Shown: piece after piece, positions 49,601 through 57,275 of the stretch
How positions within the stretch are numbered: position 1 is the first letter of the stretch
How the letters are laid out: every line of letters begins with the position of its first letter
Assembly (NCBI GenBank): GCA_023376005.1
Contig: CM042179.1
Span: 17,286,758-17,350,757 of the forward strand
Length of the DNA stretch: 64,000 nt
Origin: Doryteuthis pealeii
Lineage: Eukaryota > Mollusca > Cephalopoda > Myopsida > Loliginidae
Direction: 5' to 3'
Translations under genes and position numbers: made by a program
The notes under the pieces: model-generated
What the model saw: the letters and a program-made list of their open reading frames with translations, nothing else
What the model was told of the DNA's origin: nothing
Databases searched by the model: none

Positions 49601-51811
49601 ATAAGTACTTCATTCAAAAGCTTTTACTTTTCAAGAAAGTTATCTGCATTTAGCTTAGATAACATTTTTTCATAATTATATTCAAGTAATCTCACCAATA
49701 ACAATGGTTTATTTGGTGCAATTGTCATTGCAATTCATTAACAGCAGATTGTTTACTTTGCCTTGGTTATTCATTATGTTAATCTTTAATTACTCCATGA
49801 TTAACATACTGAAAAAAAAAACATTACAAGCAGAACATAAAGAAAATATCACCCCTAAGACACTACCATCAATATTTTATAACACATCAAGTTTTCTTTC
49901 AGAGTAATTAACTTTGAAGTTTTTTGAAAAACTTCCTGATCACCAGCTATAATACATTCAAGATTTACAAACTGAAAATATATACAAACTCTTCGACTCG
50001 GACAAGATAATAAAATTCTTTAGTTTAATAAACATAATAAATTTATAAAGGTATCTATAAATGTTGATATTTTTTATATCTTGTCTTAAAAACTTGAGAA
50101 AGGTAACTTCTAAGTTACCTGTATTTTATGAATGATATTTAACATTTTTCATTTCAGCTGATAAAGAATGTTAAAAGGAGTCATTATACATGAAACAATA
50201 AATGATAAAAAGAGTCAGTCATAATGCATGAAAAACCAAGAAAATCCACTGCTATAACCCAATAAAAATGAAAGTCACTTTAAAAAAAAATCTTCTAAAA
50301 TGAAAACATTAATAAACTGTACAAAAGAGATTAGGAATAGAGATAAGATATGGACAGGAGAACACTCTTATAGACACATGTTTGCCATAATATCTAGCAT
50401 GCCTTCATTTTAGAGAAACTAATATTCTATTAACTTTTTTGCAAATCTGGAAATACGAGTCACAAATCATGGTGTTTGATTATAAATATAAGCTTTTTTT
50501 GGAAAGTTTCTTTTTCTTAAATTTAATAACTTTAGTTCTAGATTTTGTTCACTTTGAAATCATGTCCTGTATGGAGAGCTATATTAAGTTTTAACAAATT
50601 AAGAACTTTCAATATTACGAGTTATGTACTAGTTTTCTCTATCATGTGCTAAAATTTGGAAAAACAACCAGTGACATATAATCATTTGAATTCATACTTT
50701 ATTTTTACATGCTCATTTATAATACATTGTAAAAATAAAATGAATAAAAAAAGAACATTTTTTTTTACAAAATCTTATTTAGGCAAAATTTAAGGAAATT
50801 TAAACATGAAAATTTTACAATTATCTAGAATGATTTTATTATTTACAACAAAAATTTATCACAAAGGAAAATATGAAAATATTTTCTATAGTAGTGGTTT
50901 ACTACCTTTCTGTGATAAGGTATGAGAAACCTTAATAAAAGTTAATGTTATATTTTGACATAAAACAGATACTATACTTTGATGATCCTAAACAAAATGC
51001 AGCAAATGGAAACACCACAAACTCAGATAGTGCCAGCAAAGTCCAAAACATTTTTATTTCACCAAAATATACAATAACATTGTGAACATTTCAGGTAAAA
51101 TTTAAGTCAATTAATCTTTTAATTCTGTCAATGGGAAATTTGAGCTAAGTGGTGAGTACAGATTCTCATAATATTGGGTCATATGATTAAAATAAAGTTT
51201 GTCTAATATTTATTTGCTACTGGTTACTAACAGTCAGGGAAATTGGCATCTCACATGACCATGAAACATGTTTTTGCACACAGCAAAAAAACTAGCAAAT
51301 AAACTAACTTCAAAGTAACTATTAAGAGAAATATCTTCCCTGTCCTCTCTCTCTATCTATATCTATATCTATATATCTTTCTCTTTAGACTTACTAAGCA
51401 GCTGCAATTCATCTTAAGTGTAAGTAACCAATATAATAATTTCTTGTAACATTTTAATGTTAATAGTGTAATGTTATACACATTAATGTGTATATATAAC
51501 ACTTCTTATACTTAATACAATAAAACAAAAATCATTTCAATACAACATTTTTGTTGTTTTGTAAAACTGAATAATTAAAATAAAAATTTAAATTAATACA
51601 AAAACCAAGTGTACTCTAAATCATCTACACAAAGAAAATAGCAATCAACTTACCTCTATACAATTATTACAAACACTACAATGTGAGCACCGTGGAGGTC
51701 TGTAGAATTGACAGGTGGTACACCATTTCATTCGCATTGTAGTTCCTTTGATTTCAACATTTTTATATAAGGGTGCTCTGAAGTCATCATCACGAAATTC
51801 ATCTTCATGAG
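32500..51811 (-). CDS. ZDHHC5/8-like: Palmitoyltransferase ZDHHC5/8-like (partial; join of six exons)
   Basis: Protein S-acyltransferase that transfers palmitate from acyl-CoA to cysteines of membrane proteins through an acyl-enzyme on the DHHC cysteine. Family members ZDHHC5 and ZDHHC8 act at the plasma membrane and synapses. Six minus-strand exons (51811-51654, 49039-48867, 42697-42595, 37819-37728, 33892-33754, 33318-32500) join in phase at GT-AG borders to give 493 residues plus a split first codon. Visible in order are [15 protein letters not shown], the Cys-rich domain, DHHCPW, TM3, TM4, TTNE, NPF..GCC, a Ser/Pro-rich tail and C-terminal EISV. The start codon, TM1 and TM2 (about 90 residues in human homologues) are missing; I found no MDPG-type exon up to 64000. 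Without the missing part the tail is already shorter than in the 715-765-residue human proteins. ZDHHC5 and ZDHHC8 are vertebrate duplicates, so a mollusc gene is probably their single co-orthologue. Confidence 0.93.
33754..33892 (-). CDS. ZDHHC5/8-like: ZDHHC5/8-like exon: proximal cytosolic tail
   Basis: 139 bp: one base completing Arg, then 46 codons, reading [16 protein letters not shown], then [20 protein letters not shown]. The VKIFMDN stretch matches the VKIMDNG segment of vertebrate ZDHHC5, which confirms the exon. The acceptor is TTTCTTAG|G and the donor AATCATAGG|GTACGT, ending on a codon boundary. The intron to the last exon is only 435 bp. Confidence 0.92.
36339..36690 (+). repeat. 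Imperfect direct duplication of ~140-150 bp
   Basis: 36339-36480 and 36548-36690 share the blocks ATTGGATAT.ATTAA.ACATCTA, CTAAAAATGTTCTCAAT, GTAATTAAGGTCAC.ACATGTCC and ATCTCCAAT in order, at roughly 80-85 percent identity by eye. It lies in an intron. No coding is evident. Confidence 0.75.
36945..37400 (+). mobile_element. GC-rich interspersed element, possibly a LINE 5' fragment
   Basis: A sharp island of roughly 50 percent GC in 30 percent GC intron. It opens with a 46-codon open frame ([18 protein letters not shown]...) ending at TAG and ends with CACCGACAGGGCGG. The opening block resembles the leader region commonly seen upstream of RTE-type LINE ORFs in marine invertebrates, but that link is from memory and uncertain. 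Its orientation is opposite to the host gene. Confidence 0.45.
37728..37819 (-). CDS. ZDHHC5/8-like: ZDHHC5/8-like exon: juxtamembrane Cys cluster
   Basis: 92 bp: 30 codons plus two bases. It encodes [20 protein letters not shown], then [10 protein letters not shown]. The CC pair and the cysteine eight residues later align with human ZDHHC5 cysteines reported as palmitoylated in the cytosolic tail, so the enzyme's own regulatory acylation site may be conserved. An extra cysteine (KNC) is present here. The acceptor is TTTTTTAG|GTT and the donor CCAAG|GTAATG. Phase passes as AG|G, coding Arg. Confidence 0.94.
38021..38168. repeat. Long imperfect inverted repeat (foldback)
   Basis: Arms of about 70 bp (38021-38091 and 38103-38168) are complementary with few mismatches, from TGTTTCAACAATTTAAAATA on the outside to AATAATAAAAG inside, around a ~12-bp loop. 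In pre-mRNA this would form a long double-stranded hairpin. It has no transposon ends. Confidence 0.85.
38730..38988 (+). mobile_element. Repeat family R1 element with (TA)n tail
   Basis: It shares the GCAAGACTAACTTTC, CTCCTCTACCCAG, GGTAGCCACTTCTAGTACAT and CAATTAATGACAA blocks with the other R1 copies and ends in (TA)n at 38962-38988. Each better-preserved copy has the same TA microsatellite at this point, so the repeat is part of the element. Confidence 0.65.
39059..39141 (-). ncRNA. Hammerhead ribozyme-like motif (type I), sense to host intron
   Basis: Minus-strand reading: stem I 5' side UCACU (39140-39136), core CUGAUGA (39135-39129), stem II GGUC/GACC (39127-39124 with 39082-39079) capped by a 7-bp AUGUGUG/CACACAU helix (39114-39108 with 39095-39089), core GAAA (39078-39075), stem III ACAC/GUGU with a two-base loop (39075-39066), cleavage base A at 39065 after GU, and stem I 3' side AGUGA (39064-39060) pairing perfectly with UCACU. 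All conserved core bases are present. The one departure is an extra A (39128) between the core and stem II. Short stem III motifs like this are known from Penelope-like retroelements and may act as dimers. Activity is not shown. Confidence 0.6.
39540..39720 (+). mobile_element. Repeat family R1 element
   Basis: CTCTACCTAGGCAATGCTAG, then GTAGCCTCTTCTAGTACATA, TATAAAGGGCAG, GGTCCAGAAGAAACTATGAA, AATAAAACAATTAATGACAA and a TA/CA microsatellite at 39664-39718. It matches the 60960-61340 copy through the GAAACTATGAAAATAAAAC block. Confidence 0.65.
39953..40298. repeat. Large imperfect inverted repeat
   Basis: Arms run from AACTAAGTGATTAAT (39953) to its complement ending 40298, centred on GAACATAAAAATGTTC at 40141-40156. 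The left arm has about 40 bp with no partner. The outer part recurs un-inverted at 40930-41130, so an interspersed element was probably duplicated head to head here. Confidence 0.75.
40610..41240 (+). mobile_element. Second copy of the repeat present at 39716-40330
   Basis: It shares CACATTCACTATC.CCA, GTAATTAAAACATAAACAAA, TCAATTATGGGAG.CCAAAAC and the GGATAAACAATCATTTATTC block with the first copy in the same order. The start resembles the TA/CA-flanked end of R1, so both may be long forms of R1. No coding is seen. Confidence 0.55.
41585..41765 (+). mobile_element. Repeat family R1 element
   Basis: It has TCTCTACCCAGGTGAAAA, GGGATTTTTATGGGGCATCC, GGATCCAACTCAGGATTAG, TAATAATGGATCTGTGAGAC and CTACTCAGGCGATGCCGG. 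It is one of five plus-strand copies in the window and gives the clearest view of the 5' half. Confidence 0.65.
41995..42135 (-). mobile_element. SINE-like repeat, reverse copy
   Basis: The reverse complement matches 16730-16865 block by block: GAGTAGCACAGGGATCTGTG, GCTGATGGTAGGTGTGG, TGGTCTAGTGCTAATGAAA and GATACCGACATTAGGCCA. The tRNA-like head is absent, so this is the 3' body only, in sense orientation to the host gene. Confidence 0.6.
42595..42697 (-). CDS. ZDHHC5/8-like: ZDHHC5/8-like exon: TM4 and TTxE motif
   Basis: 103 bp: one base completing Ala, then 34 codons. It encodes the fourth membrane span ([20 protein letters not shown]), then [14 protein letters not shown], which contains the TTxE motif conserved just after TM4 in DHHC enzymes and needed for function. 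The acceptor is TTTTTAG|T and the donor GAGCAA|GTAAGT. An AG 11 bases further upstream would break the phase. Confidence 0.95.
43800..44965 (-). mobile_element. Interspersed repeat R2, ~1.1 kb
   Basis: The reverse complement matches 57407-58500 over about 1.1 kb with scattered indels. Shared blocks include CCAGTTGATTTTTT, GCAAATATCT, TTCAAAAGTTATGAGAATTT, CATTATTTAGAGAATAAGA and TTTCCAACCATATAAAT. No protein coding is visible on either strand. The CCAGTTGATT end abuts the TIR element at 44977. I do not recognise the family. Confidence 0.7.
44977..45915. mobile_element. Non-autonomous Tc1/mariner-like DNA transposon
   Basis: A 939-bp segment bounded by TA on each side (44975-44976 and 45916-45917) with terminal inverted repeats of about 45 bp, imperfect but sharing TACAA at the tip, then AAAAT, TGGAATCAC and ACACTTAAA in both ends. 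TA duplication and a TACA start with TGGAATCAC are usual in the Tc1/mariner superfamily. The interior shows no DDE/D transposase that I can recognise, so it is deleted or decayed. Confidence 0.65.
46592..46627. repeat. (GT)n microsatellite, then (CT)n at 46683-46704
   Basis: About 18 GT units followed after 55 bp by a CT-rich microsatellite, within the ZDHHC intron. Confidence 0.9.
46780..46925 (-). mobile_element. tRNA-derived SINE-like unit, reverse
   Basis: On the minus strand an A-box-like TGGCCTAGTAG (about 46923-46913) and a B-box-like GTGTTCAACCTC (about 46875-46864) have tRNA spacing, with GGTTAAAG between them. No tRNA fold closes, and the body is short and degenerate. It is sense to the host gene. 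Confidence 0.45.
47063..47145 (+). mobile_element. Decayed Penelope-like terminus
   Basis: CCTGAAGAAGGCCAG followed by GTACAACAGAT and ATCAAGATGAGGAT parallels the better-preserved copy at 59131-59221 (CTGAAGAAGGCCAGG, GTTGTACAGATAAC, AAGATGAGGATAATA). The GAAAC core has mutated to GAGAG, so any ribozyme function would be lost. Confidence 0.45.
48867..49039 (-). CDS. ZDHHC5/8-like: ZDHHC5/8-like exon: DHHC catalytic motif and TM3
   Basis: 173 bp: 57 codons plus two bases. It opens [20 protein letters not shown]; the catalytic cysteine codon is at 49024-49022. A hydrophobic segment follows ([20 protein letters not shown]), the third membrane span, then a short loop ending GNIIA. The acceptor is TTTTTTCAG|ACA. 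The donor GC|GTATCC is weak at +4 to +6, but it is the only one that keeps phase with the next exon (GC plus T completes Ala). Confidence 0.93.
49040..51653 (-). other. ZDHHC intron (between Cys-rich and DHHC exons)
   Basis: Intron of 2614 bp, AT-rich, with a (CTATAT)n-type microsatellite at 51345-51380. I see no repeat family or additional exon in it. Confidence 0.8.
51654..51811 (-). CDS. ZDHHC5/8-like: ZDHHC5/8-like exon: Cys-rich zinc-binding region
   Basis: 158 bp: two bases of a split codon, then 52 codons. It encodes [17 protein letters not shown], then [20 protein letters not shown] and SVCNNCIE, the cysteine-rich part of the DHHC domain that binds two zinc ions and positions the catalytic loop. 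The acceptor reads TTTTTAATAG|CT and the donor TATAGAG|GTAAGT, both good. It ends on a codon boundary (phase 0), matching the next exon. The acidic HEDEFRDDD stretch corresponds to the EDEDKEDDF region of the vertebrate proteins. Confidence 0.95.
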
Positions 51812-52249
51812 CTATTAAAAAGGATAAATAAAATGACTAAAGAAATAAAACAATAGAAAAACAAAAGCACAAACATTTTTTAAAAATAAATTTAAAAACA
51901 AAAAAAACAAACTTTTACAATAAAAATAACATTTTTATATTGTTGTCTTCCTACTTTTTCTAGTTAAAGATGTGATGCTGTAATGAATTTGTAAAAATAT
52001 AATCTATATTGCCTGTTTTCCTGTTATCAGTCATAATTTTATCTTAGTTAAAAATCTTTGGACTTACTATCAAATCTTTATGTAAAAATTACATATTCTG
52101 TAACTTTAAAATTAAACTTCTTTCTAAATTAATTTTCATGTGATATATATTTAATATATAATCACCAAAATATTGATACCATTTGCTTACATTCAATATT
52201 AATGAATTCATATTCCATAATAAATATTTGTAATTGAAGCAACAACAAG
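51812..52249. other. Upstream intron sequence of the ZDHHC gene
   Basis: AT-rich sequence following the acceptor of the Cys-rich exon. It is presumably intron leading to the missing 5' exons. No exon with the MDPG motif that precedes this region in homologues was found between here and the window end. Confidence 0.6.
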
Positions 52250-52437
52250 TAACATTCTCCTGTGTAAACCTACACATGGGCACATCAATGTAGGCTGACC
52301 AGCAAAAACCTACATCAATCAGCTCTATGTAGATTCTGGATGCTGCACAGAGGACCTCCCATGAGATAAGAGAGGGAGAGAGAAAGATGGATATCTGTGT
52401 TGCCAGCACAGCCCAATGATGATGATGATGATGATTA
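52250..52437 (+). mobile_element. RTE LINE 3' end with (GAT)n tail
   Basis: Conceptual translation reads GHINVG, a stop, then PAKTYINQLYVDSGCCTEDLP, which lines up with the C-terminal HGHTNMGRPARTYIDQLCEDAGCC region of the LINE at 1650-4440. The non-coding end reads GCCAGCACAGCCCAATGATGATG, with a short GAT/ATG tandem tail typical of RTE elements. It is truncated at the 5' side, carries stops and is an old copy of the same clade. Confidence 0.75.
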
Positions 52438-52848
52438 AAGTATTCAAAATACTATTGTGTTAATGCTTTGAAGACATTTGCTCCAAAATCCAGTTTGATT
52501 GTTTCATTAACTATTTTAATTGTTTGTCTTGGTCTGGATTAAATATATAAAAATAGTAATTTATAAATAGCTGGAATTTCATGTGCACAAGAAAGTAATA
52601 TATTGTTCATCTAACCAATTTAAAAATGGTGCTTTTTAGAAAAAATACATTAACAATAAAATTAGAAACTTTAATAACTGTACTACACACACTTCTGATG
52701 AAGTAAGCAAAGATTACAAAATATGAAAATACTTAAATTGATCATAATAAAGAGAAAGAGAGAAAAAAAAGAGGAAAAAAGATACACATGAAATACAAGC
52801 ATTTAACTGGGAGAAAGGGGGTGAATTCTAGATAATGTTTTATCTACT

Positions 52849-53038
52849 ATAAATACATGTAAAGATTTATTTATAGTAGATAAATTAAAAAAAAAAAATT
52901 AACAAGACCCCTTTTGCAATACTACTTTTTAGGTTTGAAAACTAGGTTTTAGGTTTGAAAACTAGGTTTTCAAACCTAAAAAGTAGTATTGCAAAAGGGG
53001 TCTTGTTAATTTAAAAAAAAAAAAATTATCTACTATAA
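52849..53038. repeat. Foldback element with ~45-bp near-perfect arms
   Basis: The left arm 52899-52942 (TTAACAAGACCCCTTTTGCA..., reading on to GGTTTGAAAAC) is complementary to 52966-53009 apart from the centre, which contains a 21-bp block written twice (AGGTTTGAAAACTAGGTTTT). Outside the arms are poly(A) runs, and outside those TTTATAGTAGATAA (52870-52883) and its complement (53025-53038). A third copy of that outer motif lies at 52850-52863. This nested symmetry is typical of foldback elements or MITEs. Confidence 0.8.
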
Positions 53039-53501
53039 ATAGATATCAGATGTTCATTTTTAAAAGAAAATAGTTCCGAAACTTTAACTCATAATCAAAT
53101 GTTTGAAAAGGAATTTTTGTATAATCAATTATAAATAAGGTATTTTACTAATTAAAGATATAAACAGCTGTTCATTGATTAACTTATTCTGCTATTAACA
53201 GTGAAATCATAACAATTTCATTCAAAAATGTATTCTATCTAAAAATTCGACATAAAAAAAAAAGTATAAAAATTAAAAAGTCTGTATATTTTATCTAGTA
53301 AATTAGTTTAAAAAATAAAAAATAAAAAAAATTATAACCCAAATTATATAAATACAAAAACACATTTTAAATCTTAAAAGTATAATATAATATAAAAAAT
53401 ATAATATTTAAAAAATAGCAGAAATAATAATAGCCCTCAATTGTAACTAATAAAAATTAATAAAATTAAATGTTAATTCTCAATAAATATTCAATCTGTA
53501 T

Positions 53502-53570
53502 TGTCCTAGTAAGTTTTTAAAATGATACTATACTGAGAGTATAGTATCATTTTAAAAACTTACTAGGACA
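53502..53570. repeat. Perfect 33-bp palindrome with GAG spacer
   Basis: 53502-53534 (from TGTCCTAGTAAG to GATACTATACT) is exactly complementary to 53538-53570, with only GAG between. No mismatch in 33 pairs indicates either a very recent event or strong maintenance. There is no obvious target duplication beyond the arms. Confidence 0.95.
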
Positions 53571-53995
53571 CACAGCATACATTCATTCAACTTCAAGAAT
53601 ATGATTATATACAATTAAAAATGTTATTGTGTGAGGCAACTATTTTGCTGAAAAGTTGTTAAATTTAGGGAGGATATAAATCATAGTAGGTTGATAACTG
53701 AATTTTAAATGAATAATGACCAAGTTTAAATGCATGGAATATAAAATTAAGATTCATTGTTAAATACTTAAATTGTACAATTCCATGCAAGCTTTTTAAA
53801 TTTGTAACTTATTCATAATCTTTTAAAAGGTCATCTATTTTTAAGAGTAATCAGTATAATTGTATTTTTATTTTTATTATATATTTTTTATTATCAAAAA
53901 TGTATTTTTGTTATATATAATATAACAAAATTTGTTTTTACATAAAATTTCATTAAAAGAAAATTCAGTGTATTTTTTTTATTATTCAGTTTACT

Positions 53996-54032
<37 letters not shown>

Positions 54033-54063
54033 GTTGTTCTGGTTCCAACGGGAGAAAATTCAA

Positions 54064-54294
54064 TATTTTATAAAAAAGGAAGGTCCGCAAAATGTATTTT
54101 GTTCTCAGAAAAATTTTTTTTTTTTATTCTTTTTGTTTTACATGTGCAACACGTGTTTCAGATCTTCTGGTATCTTCTTCAGGCTTTGGTTGATAATATG
54201 AAAATGAATTCTTACATGTATGTGTATATATATACATACACATGAGCACTTCACCCTCTCTTTCCCCCTTTTTTTTTTTTTTTTTTTTTTTTAT
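54064..54294 (-). repeat. Penelope-like terminal repeat, left
   Basis: Reverse complement of 56526-56763, essentially identical apart from homopolymer lengths (T-run 54269-54292). On the minus strand it carries CUGAAGA (54182-54176), a 4-bp AGAU/AUCU stem and GAAAC (54159-54155), a hammerhead-like core. Confidence 0.85.
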
Positions 54295-54510
54295 GGTGTA
54301 TATCCTACGTGCAAGTGCATAAGGGATGGATTTTATGCAGTTTTTAGGGTGGTGGCTTTTGAAGTGTAAGTATTGTTGTGTGTCTGTGGGTTTGTGGTAA
54401 ATGTCTGTGATAATTTGACCATTTATATTTTTAATGGTGATATCTAGGAATGGTAGTTCTTTTAAGTTGTATTCTATAGTGAATTTTATTTTTGGGTGTA
54501 GATAGTCACA
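54295..54510 (-). pseudogene. Penelope-like reverse transcriptase fragment (inverted)
   Basis: The minus-strand frame reads YLHPKIKFTIEYNLKELPFL, then DITIKNINGQIITDIYHKPT and DTQQYLHF..HP, ending IPYALARRI before a poly(A)-encoded lysine run. LPFLD...YRKPTDT..YL-like segments and the closing ALARRI are characteristic of the palm-thumb end of Penelope RT. The upstream palm with its YxDD motif is absent. The protein sequence resumes on the opposite strand at about 54510, so this segment was inverted during insertion. Confidence 0.75.
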
Positions 54511-54650
54511 GATAAAAACCTCCAACAAATCCGTCTAAAAGAATTGCAAAAAACCCTCCTCCAGAGAGGCTACCCCACAACACTAATTAACAAAGGATTT
54601 GAATTAGCGGAGAGAATACCACTAGAACAATTAAGAACCCCTAAAAAATA
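54510..54650 (+). pseudogene. Penelope-like RT-to-endonuclease linker
   Basis: The plus-strand frame reads TDKNLQQIRLKELQKTLLQ, then RGYPTTLINKGFELAERIPL, and stops at TAA 54648-54650. This is the helical region that follows ALARRI in Penelope proteins. A further stretch to 54741 shows related codons in shifted frames (QLAYVSTYNKNNPEIF), so the linker has at least two frame breaks. Confidence 0.65.
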
Positions 54651-54741
54651 ACAACGAACAACAACTAGCATATGTCTCAACATATAACAAAAACAACCCT
54701 GAAATATTCACAAACATATTACACCAACTTGAAAATAATGA

Positions 54742-55239
54742 AAAATTAAAAATATATTAGACACAACAACAATAATCAAAAGCAAGAGACAGCCAAAAAA
54801 TTTAAAACAAATATTAACTTCATCCAAATTTGGGACACAAGCTACACAGGGTGTCTCAAAATGCGGAAACAGAAGATGTGGGGTATGCAACATAATAATA
54901 GAAGGAACAACCTACACCTTCAAAAACCCCTACACAACTTTCAAAATAAATAGAAATCTTGACTGTACCTCAAAAAATGTAGTTTACATAATAGAATGCA
55001 CAAACTGCGAGAAAATATACATTGGATGCACATCATCACTGAACAAAAGAATCTCACTACACAAAAGCAACATTAGATTAGCTAACAATAGAAACCTATA
55101 CGTATCGAAACATATCCACGAATGTAGTCAGGGACAATTTAGAGTGCTACCAATATATCAAACTGATGACTATACTCTACTTCTAATTAAAGAAAAACAT
55201 TTCATAGATAAATACAAACCCGAATTAAATCGAATTTAA
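54742..55239 (+). pseudogene. Penelope-like GIY-YIG endonuclease domain
   Basis: 165 open codons from after a TGA (54739-54741) to TAA at 55237-55239, without its own start. A CGNRRCGVC cysteine motif comes first, then VVYIIECTNCEKIYIG with the tyrosines of the GIY-YIG signature, and SLNKRISLHK supplying the catalytic Arg. The C-terminal LIKEKHFIDKYKPELN supplies Glu and Asn. In Penelope-like elements this nuclease cuts the target to prime reverse transcription. The domain itself is intact even though the upstream RT is broken. Confidence 0.8.
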
Positions 55240-55524
55240 CCACACACACACAATAACACTACTCCATAAGCAAATATGATCTACTAAATAGAATCCACAA
55301 CCTATGTATATGTGTAAAACACATATGTAGGAACACAAATAAGCACCCAAAACACACAAACTGAACCTAACCAAGCAAATACATATACACAACAATAAAA
55401 ACAACTTCACTACACAAACATGTAAACCACAAAACAAAATATACAAATTACATAATATTAAATATAGAACAGACCAAGATACATACATACATACATATAT
55501 TACATACATAGGAACTGACTGGGG

Positions 55525-55884
55525 TAGATAGATAGATAGATAAAAATGAAAAGAATAAGATAGATAGATATGTACAGAATAAGATAGATAGATAGATATA
55601 TAGATAGACAAATATGAAAAAACAGAGATAGATAGATATAAACACATCGAAATAGATAGATAGATTCATAGATCCATATATAGATAGATACGAACAAACA
55701 CAGAGGGATATATAGTTAAATAGATTGATAAATATGAACAGACTGAGATAGATAAATAGATAGATAGATAGATAGATAGACATAAACACACTGAAATAAA
55801 TAGATAGATAGATTGCTATATCATTAAAAAAAAAAAAAAAAAAAAATGTATGTATATATATATATATTATATATATATATATAT

Positions 55885-55915
<31 letters not shown>

Positions 55916-56110
55916 TCAACTTACTAAAACAGATAGATAGATAGATAGATAGATATCAATTGAATGAAATAGATATATAGATATGAACAGACTGAAATAG
56001 ATAGATAGATATAAACAGACTGAAATAGATGGATAAATGGATATAAACAGACTGAGATAGTTATAAACAAAGTAAGATAGATAGATAGATAAATAGATAG
56101 AAAGATAGTT
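55525..56110. repeat. GATA-rich compound satellite
   Basis: Blocks of (GATA)n alternate with a 10-13 base spacer of the type AAACAGACTGARATAG, giving irregular higher-order units of roughly 25-50 bp. An A-run (55824-55844) and (TA)n (55855-55886) interrupt it. It lies between the endonuclease frame and the poly(A) of the Penelope-like element, so it is part of, or expanded within, its 3' region. Confidence 0.85.
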
Positions 56111-56524
56111 ATGAATAGACTTAAATTTAATTCTTAATTCAACTCTTAAGTATGTATATATATGTACACATATACACACTGAGTACAACCATATACATAC
56201 GCACGCACACACACACACACACACATACAAGGTAAACATAGACACATATACGTAGACACACACCCAAAAAGTATAAATTTAAGTAGAAAAACATAGAATA
56301 TCTTCGGAACAAAGAACAAAAAACAAATTACAAACACACACACACTTGATATATCAAATGAACATTTGATGAACTTTATCAAGACAACCCAATTAGAAAA
56401 GTAATAAAAATAAGAAAAGTTAAAGGCTATAAAAATTCAGCTAATGACTTTATTGCTCAGCCACCCAAAAGGAGGAACACCGGCTTGAGGGAATAGTGTT
56501 AAAGATGAAATTCCATTCCACCCC

Positions 56525-56525
<1 letters not shown>

Positions 56526-56558
<33 letters not shown>

Positions 56559-56763
56559 GGAAAGAGAGGGTGAAGTGCTCATGTGTATGTATATATATAC
56601 ACATACATGTAAGAATTCATTTTCATATTATCAACCAAAGCCTGAAGAAGATACCAGAAGATCTGAAACACGTGTTGCACATGTAAAACAAAAAGAATAA
56701 AAAAAAAAAAATTTTTCTGAGAACAAAATACATTTTGCGGACCTTCCTTTTTTATAAAATATA
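56526..56763 (+). repeat. Penelope-like terminal repeat, right
   Basis: Begins at a 28-base A-run (56528-56555), then GGGGGAAAGAGAGGGTGAAG and the microsatellite-like TATATATACACATACATG. It carries CTGAAGA (56642-56648), AGAT...ATCT (56649-56652 with 56661-56664) and GAAAC (56665-56669), a hammerhead-like core followed by an ACGTGT/ACATGT hairpin. Pairing expected for stem I is not evident. Confidence 0.85.
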
Positions 56764-57275
56764 TATATATATATATATATTTACTCAGTAATGAGTATTG
56801 CAGTTAAAAAAAAAAGAAAAAAAAAAAAAAAAGAAATGTGGTGAAATTATGATCATGTAAACTTGAGTGTTCAAGTGTTCCACAAATGTGAATCAACTTT
56901 GATTTTTTCTAATAAATATCTCAAATTCTTCTTTTTTTTTTTTAAAGATAGTTACAGATGATTTTTTTTGTATAGACATGCTGAGAAAGTACATAGATCT
57001 TAATGAAAATGACCTATTTTTCTGGTTTAGCAAGTAACTCATCAAAAGGATTTTATGTGGCAAAGAAAGAAAAAAATATTGATTCTCATGATGAAATGTT
57101 TCATTGTTATTTGGCTTCTTCTTAAGGTTGTAGAAAAACCAGTTTTACAGCAAAAGACTATCTACCATTTTAACAGGTTGTGAATTTCACTTTATATAAT
57201 CCAAATTCCTTACATTTTCTTAATACAAACTGAATAGCAAACAATTGGAGTAACAAGCAATATATTTACATGCTC

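Larger units (their letters stand above)
54000..56785. mobile_element. Penelope-like element with inverted terminal repeats
   Basis: Two near-identical inverted repeats of about 230 bp (54064-54294 and 56526-56763) enclose an inverted reverse-transcriptase fragment, a linker and a GIY-YIG endonuclease on the plus strand, then a GATA-rich satellite and a poly(A). TA microsatellites border both ends (54000-54029, 56758-56780). RT plus a C-terminal GIY-YIG endonuclease and terminal repeats in direct or inverted orientation are hallmarks of Penelope-like elements. The copy is 5'-truncated and inverted, hence non-autonomous. Near identity of its ends suggests recent insertion. Confidence 0.8.

Noticed and set aside
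52089..52409. 106-codon minus-strand frame
   Set aside because: The region is better explained on the plus strand as the 3' end of an RTE LINE; the minus frame is its shadow.
55225..56382. Several minus-strand frames rich in YLSIYLSIYL, resembling membrane proteins
   Set aside because: Artefacts of the GATA satellite read in reverse; no start context or conserved sequence.
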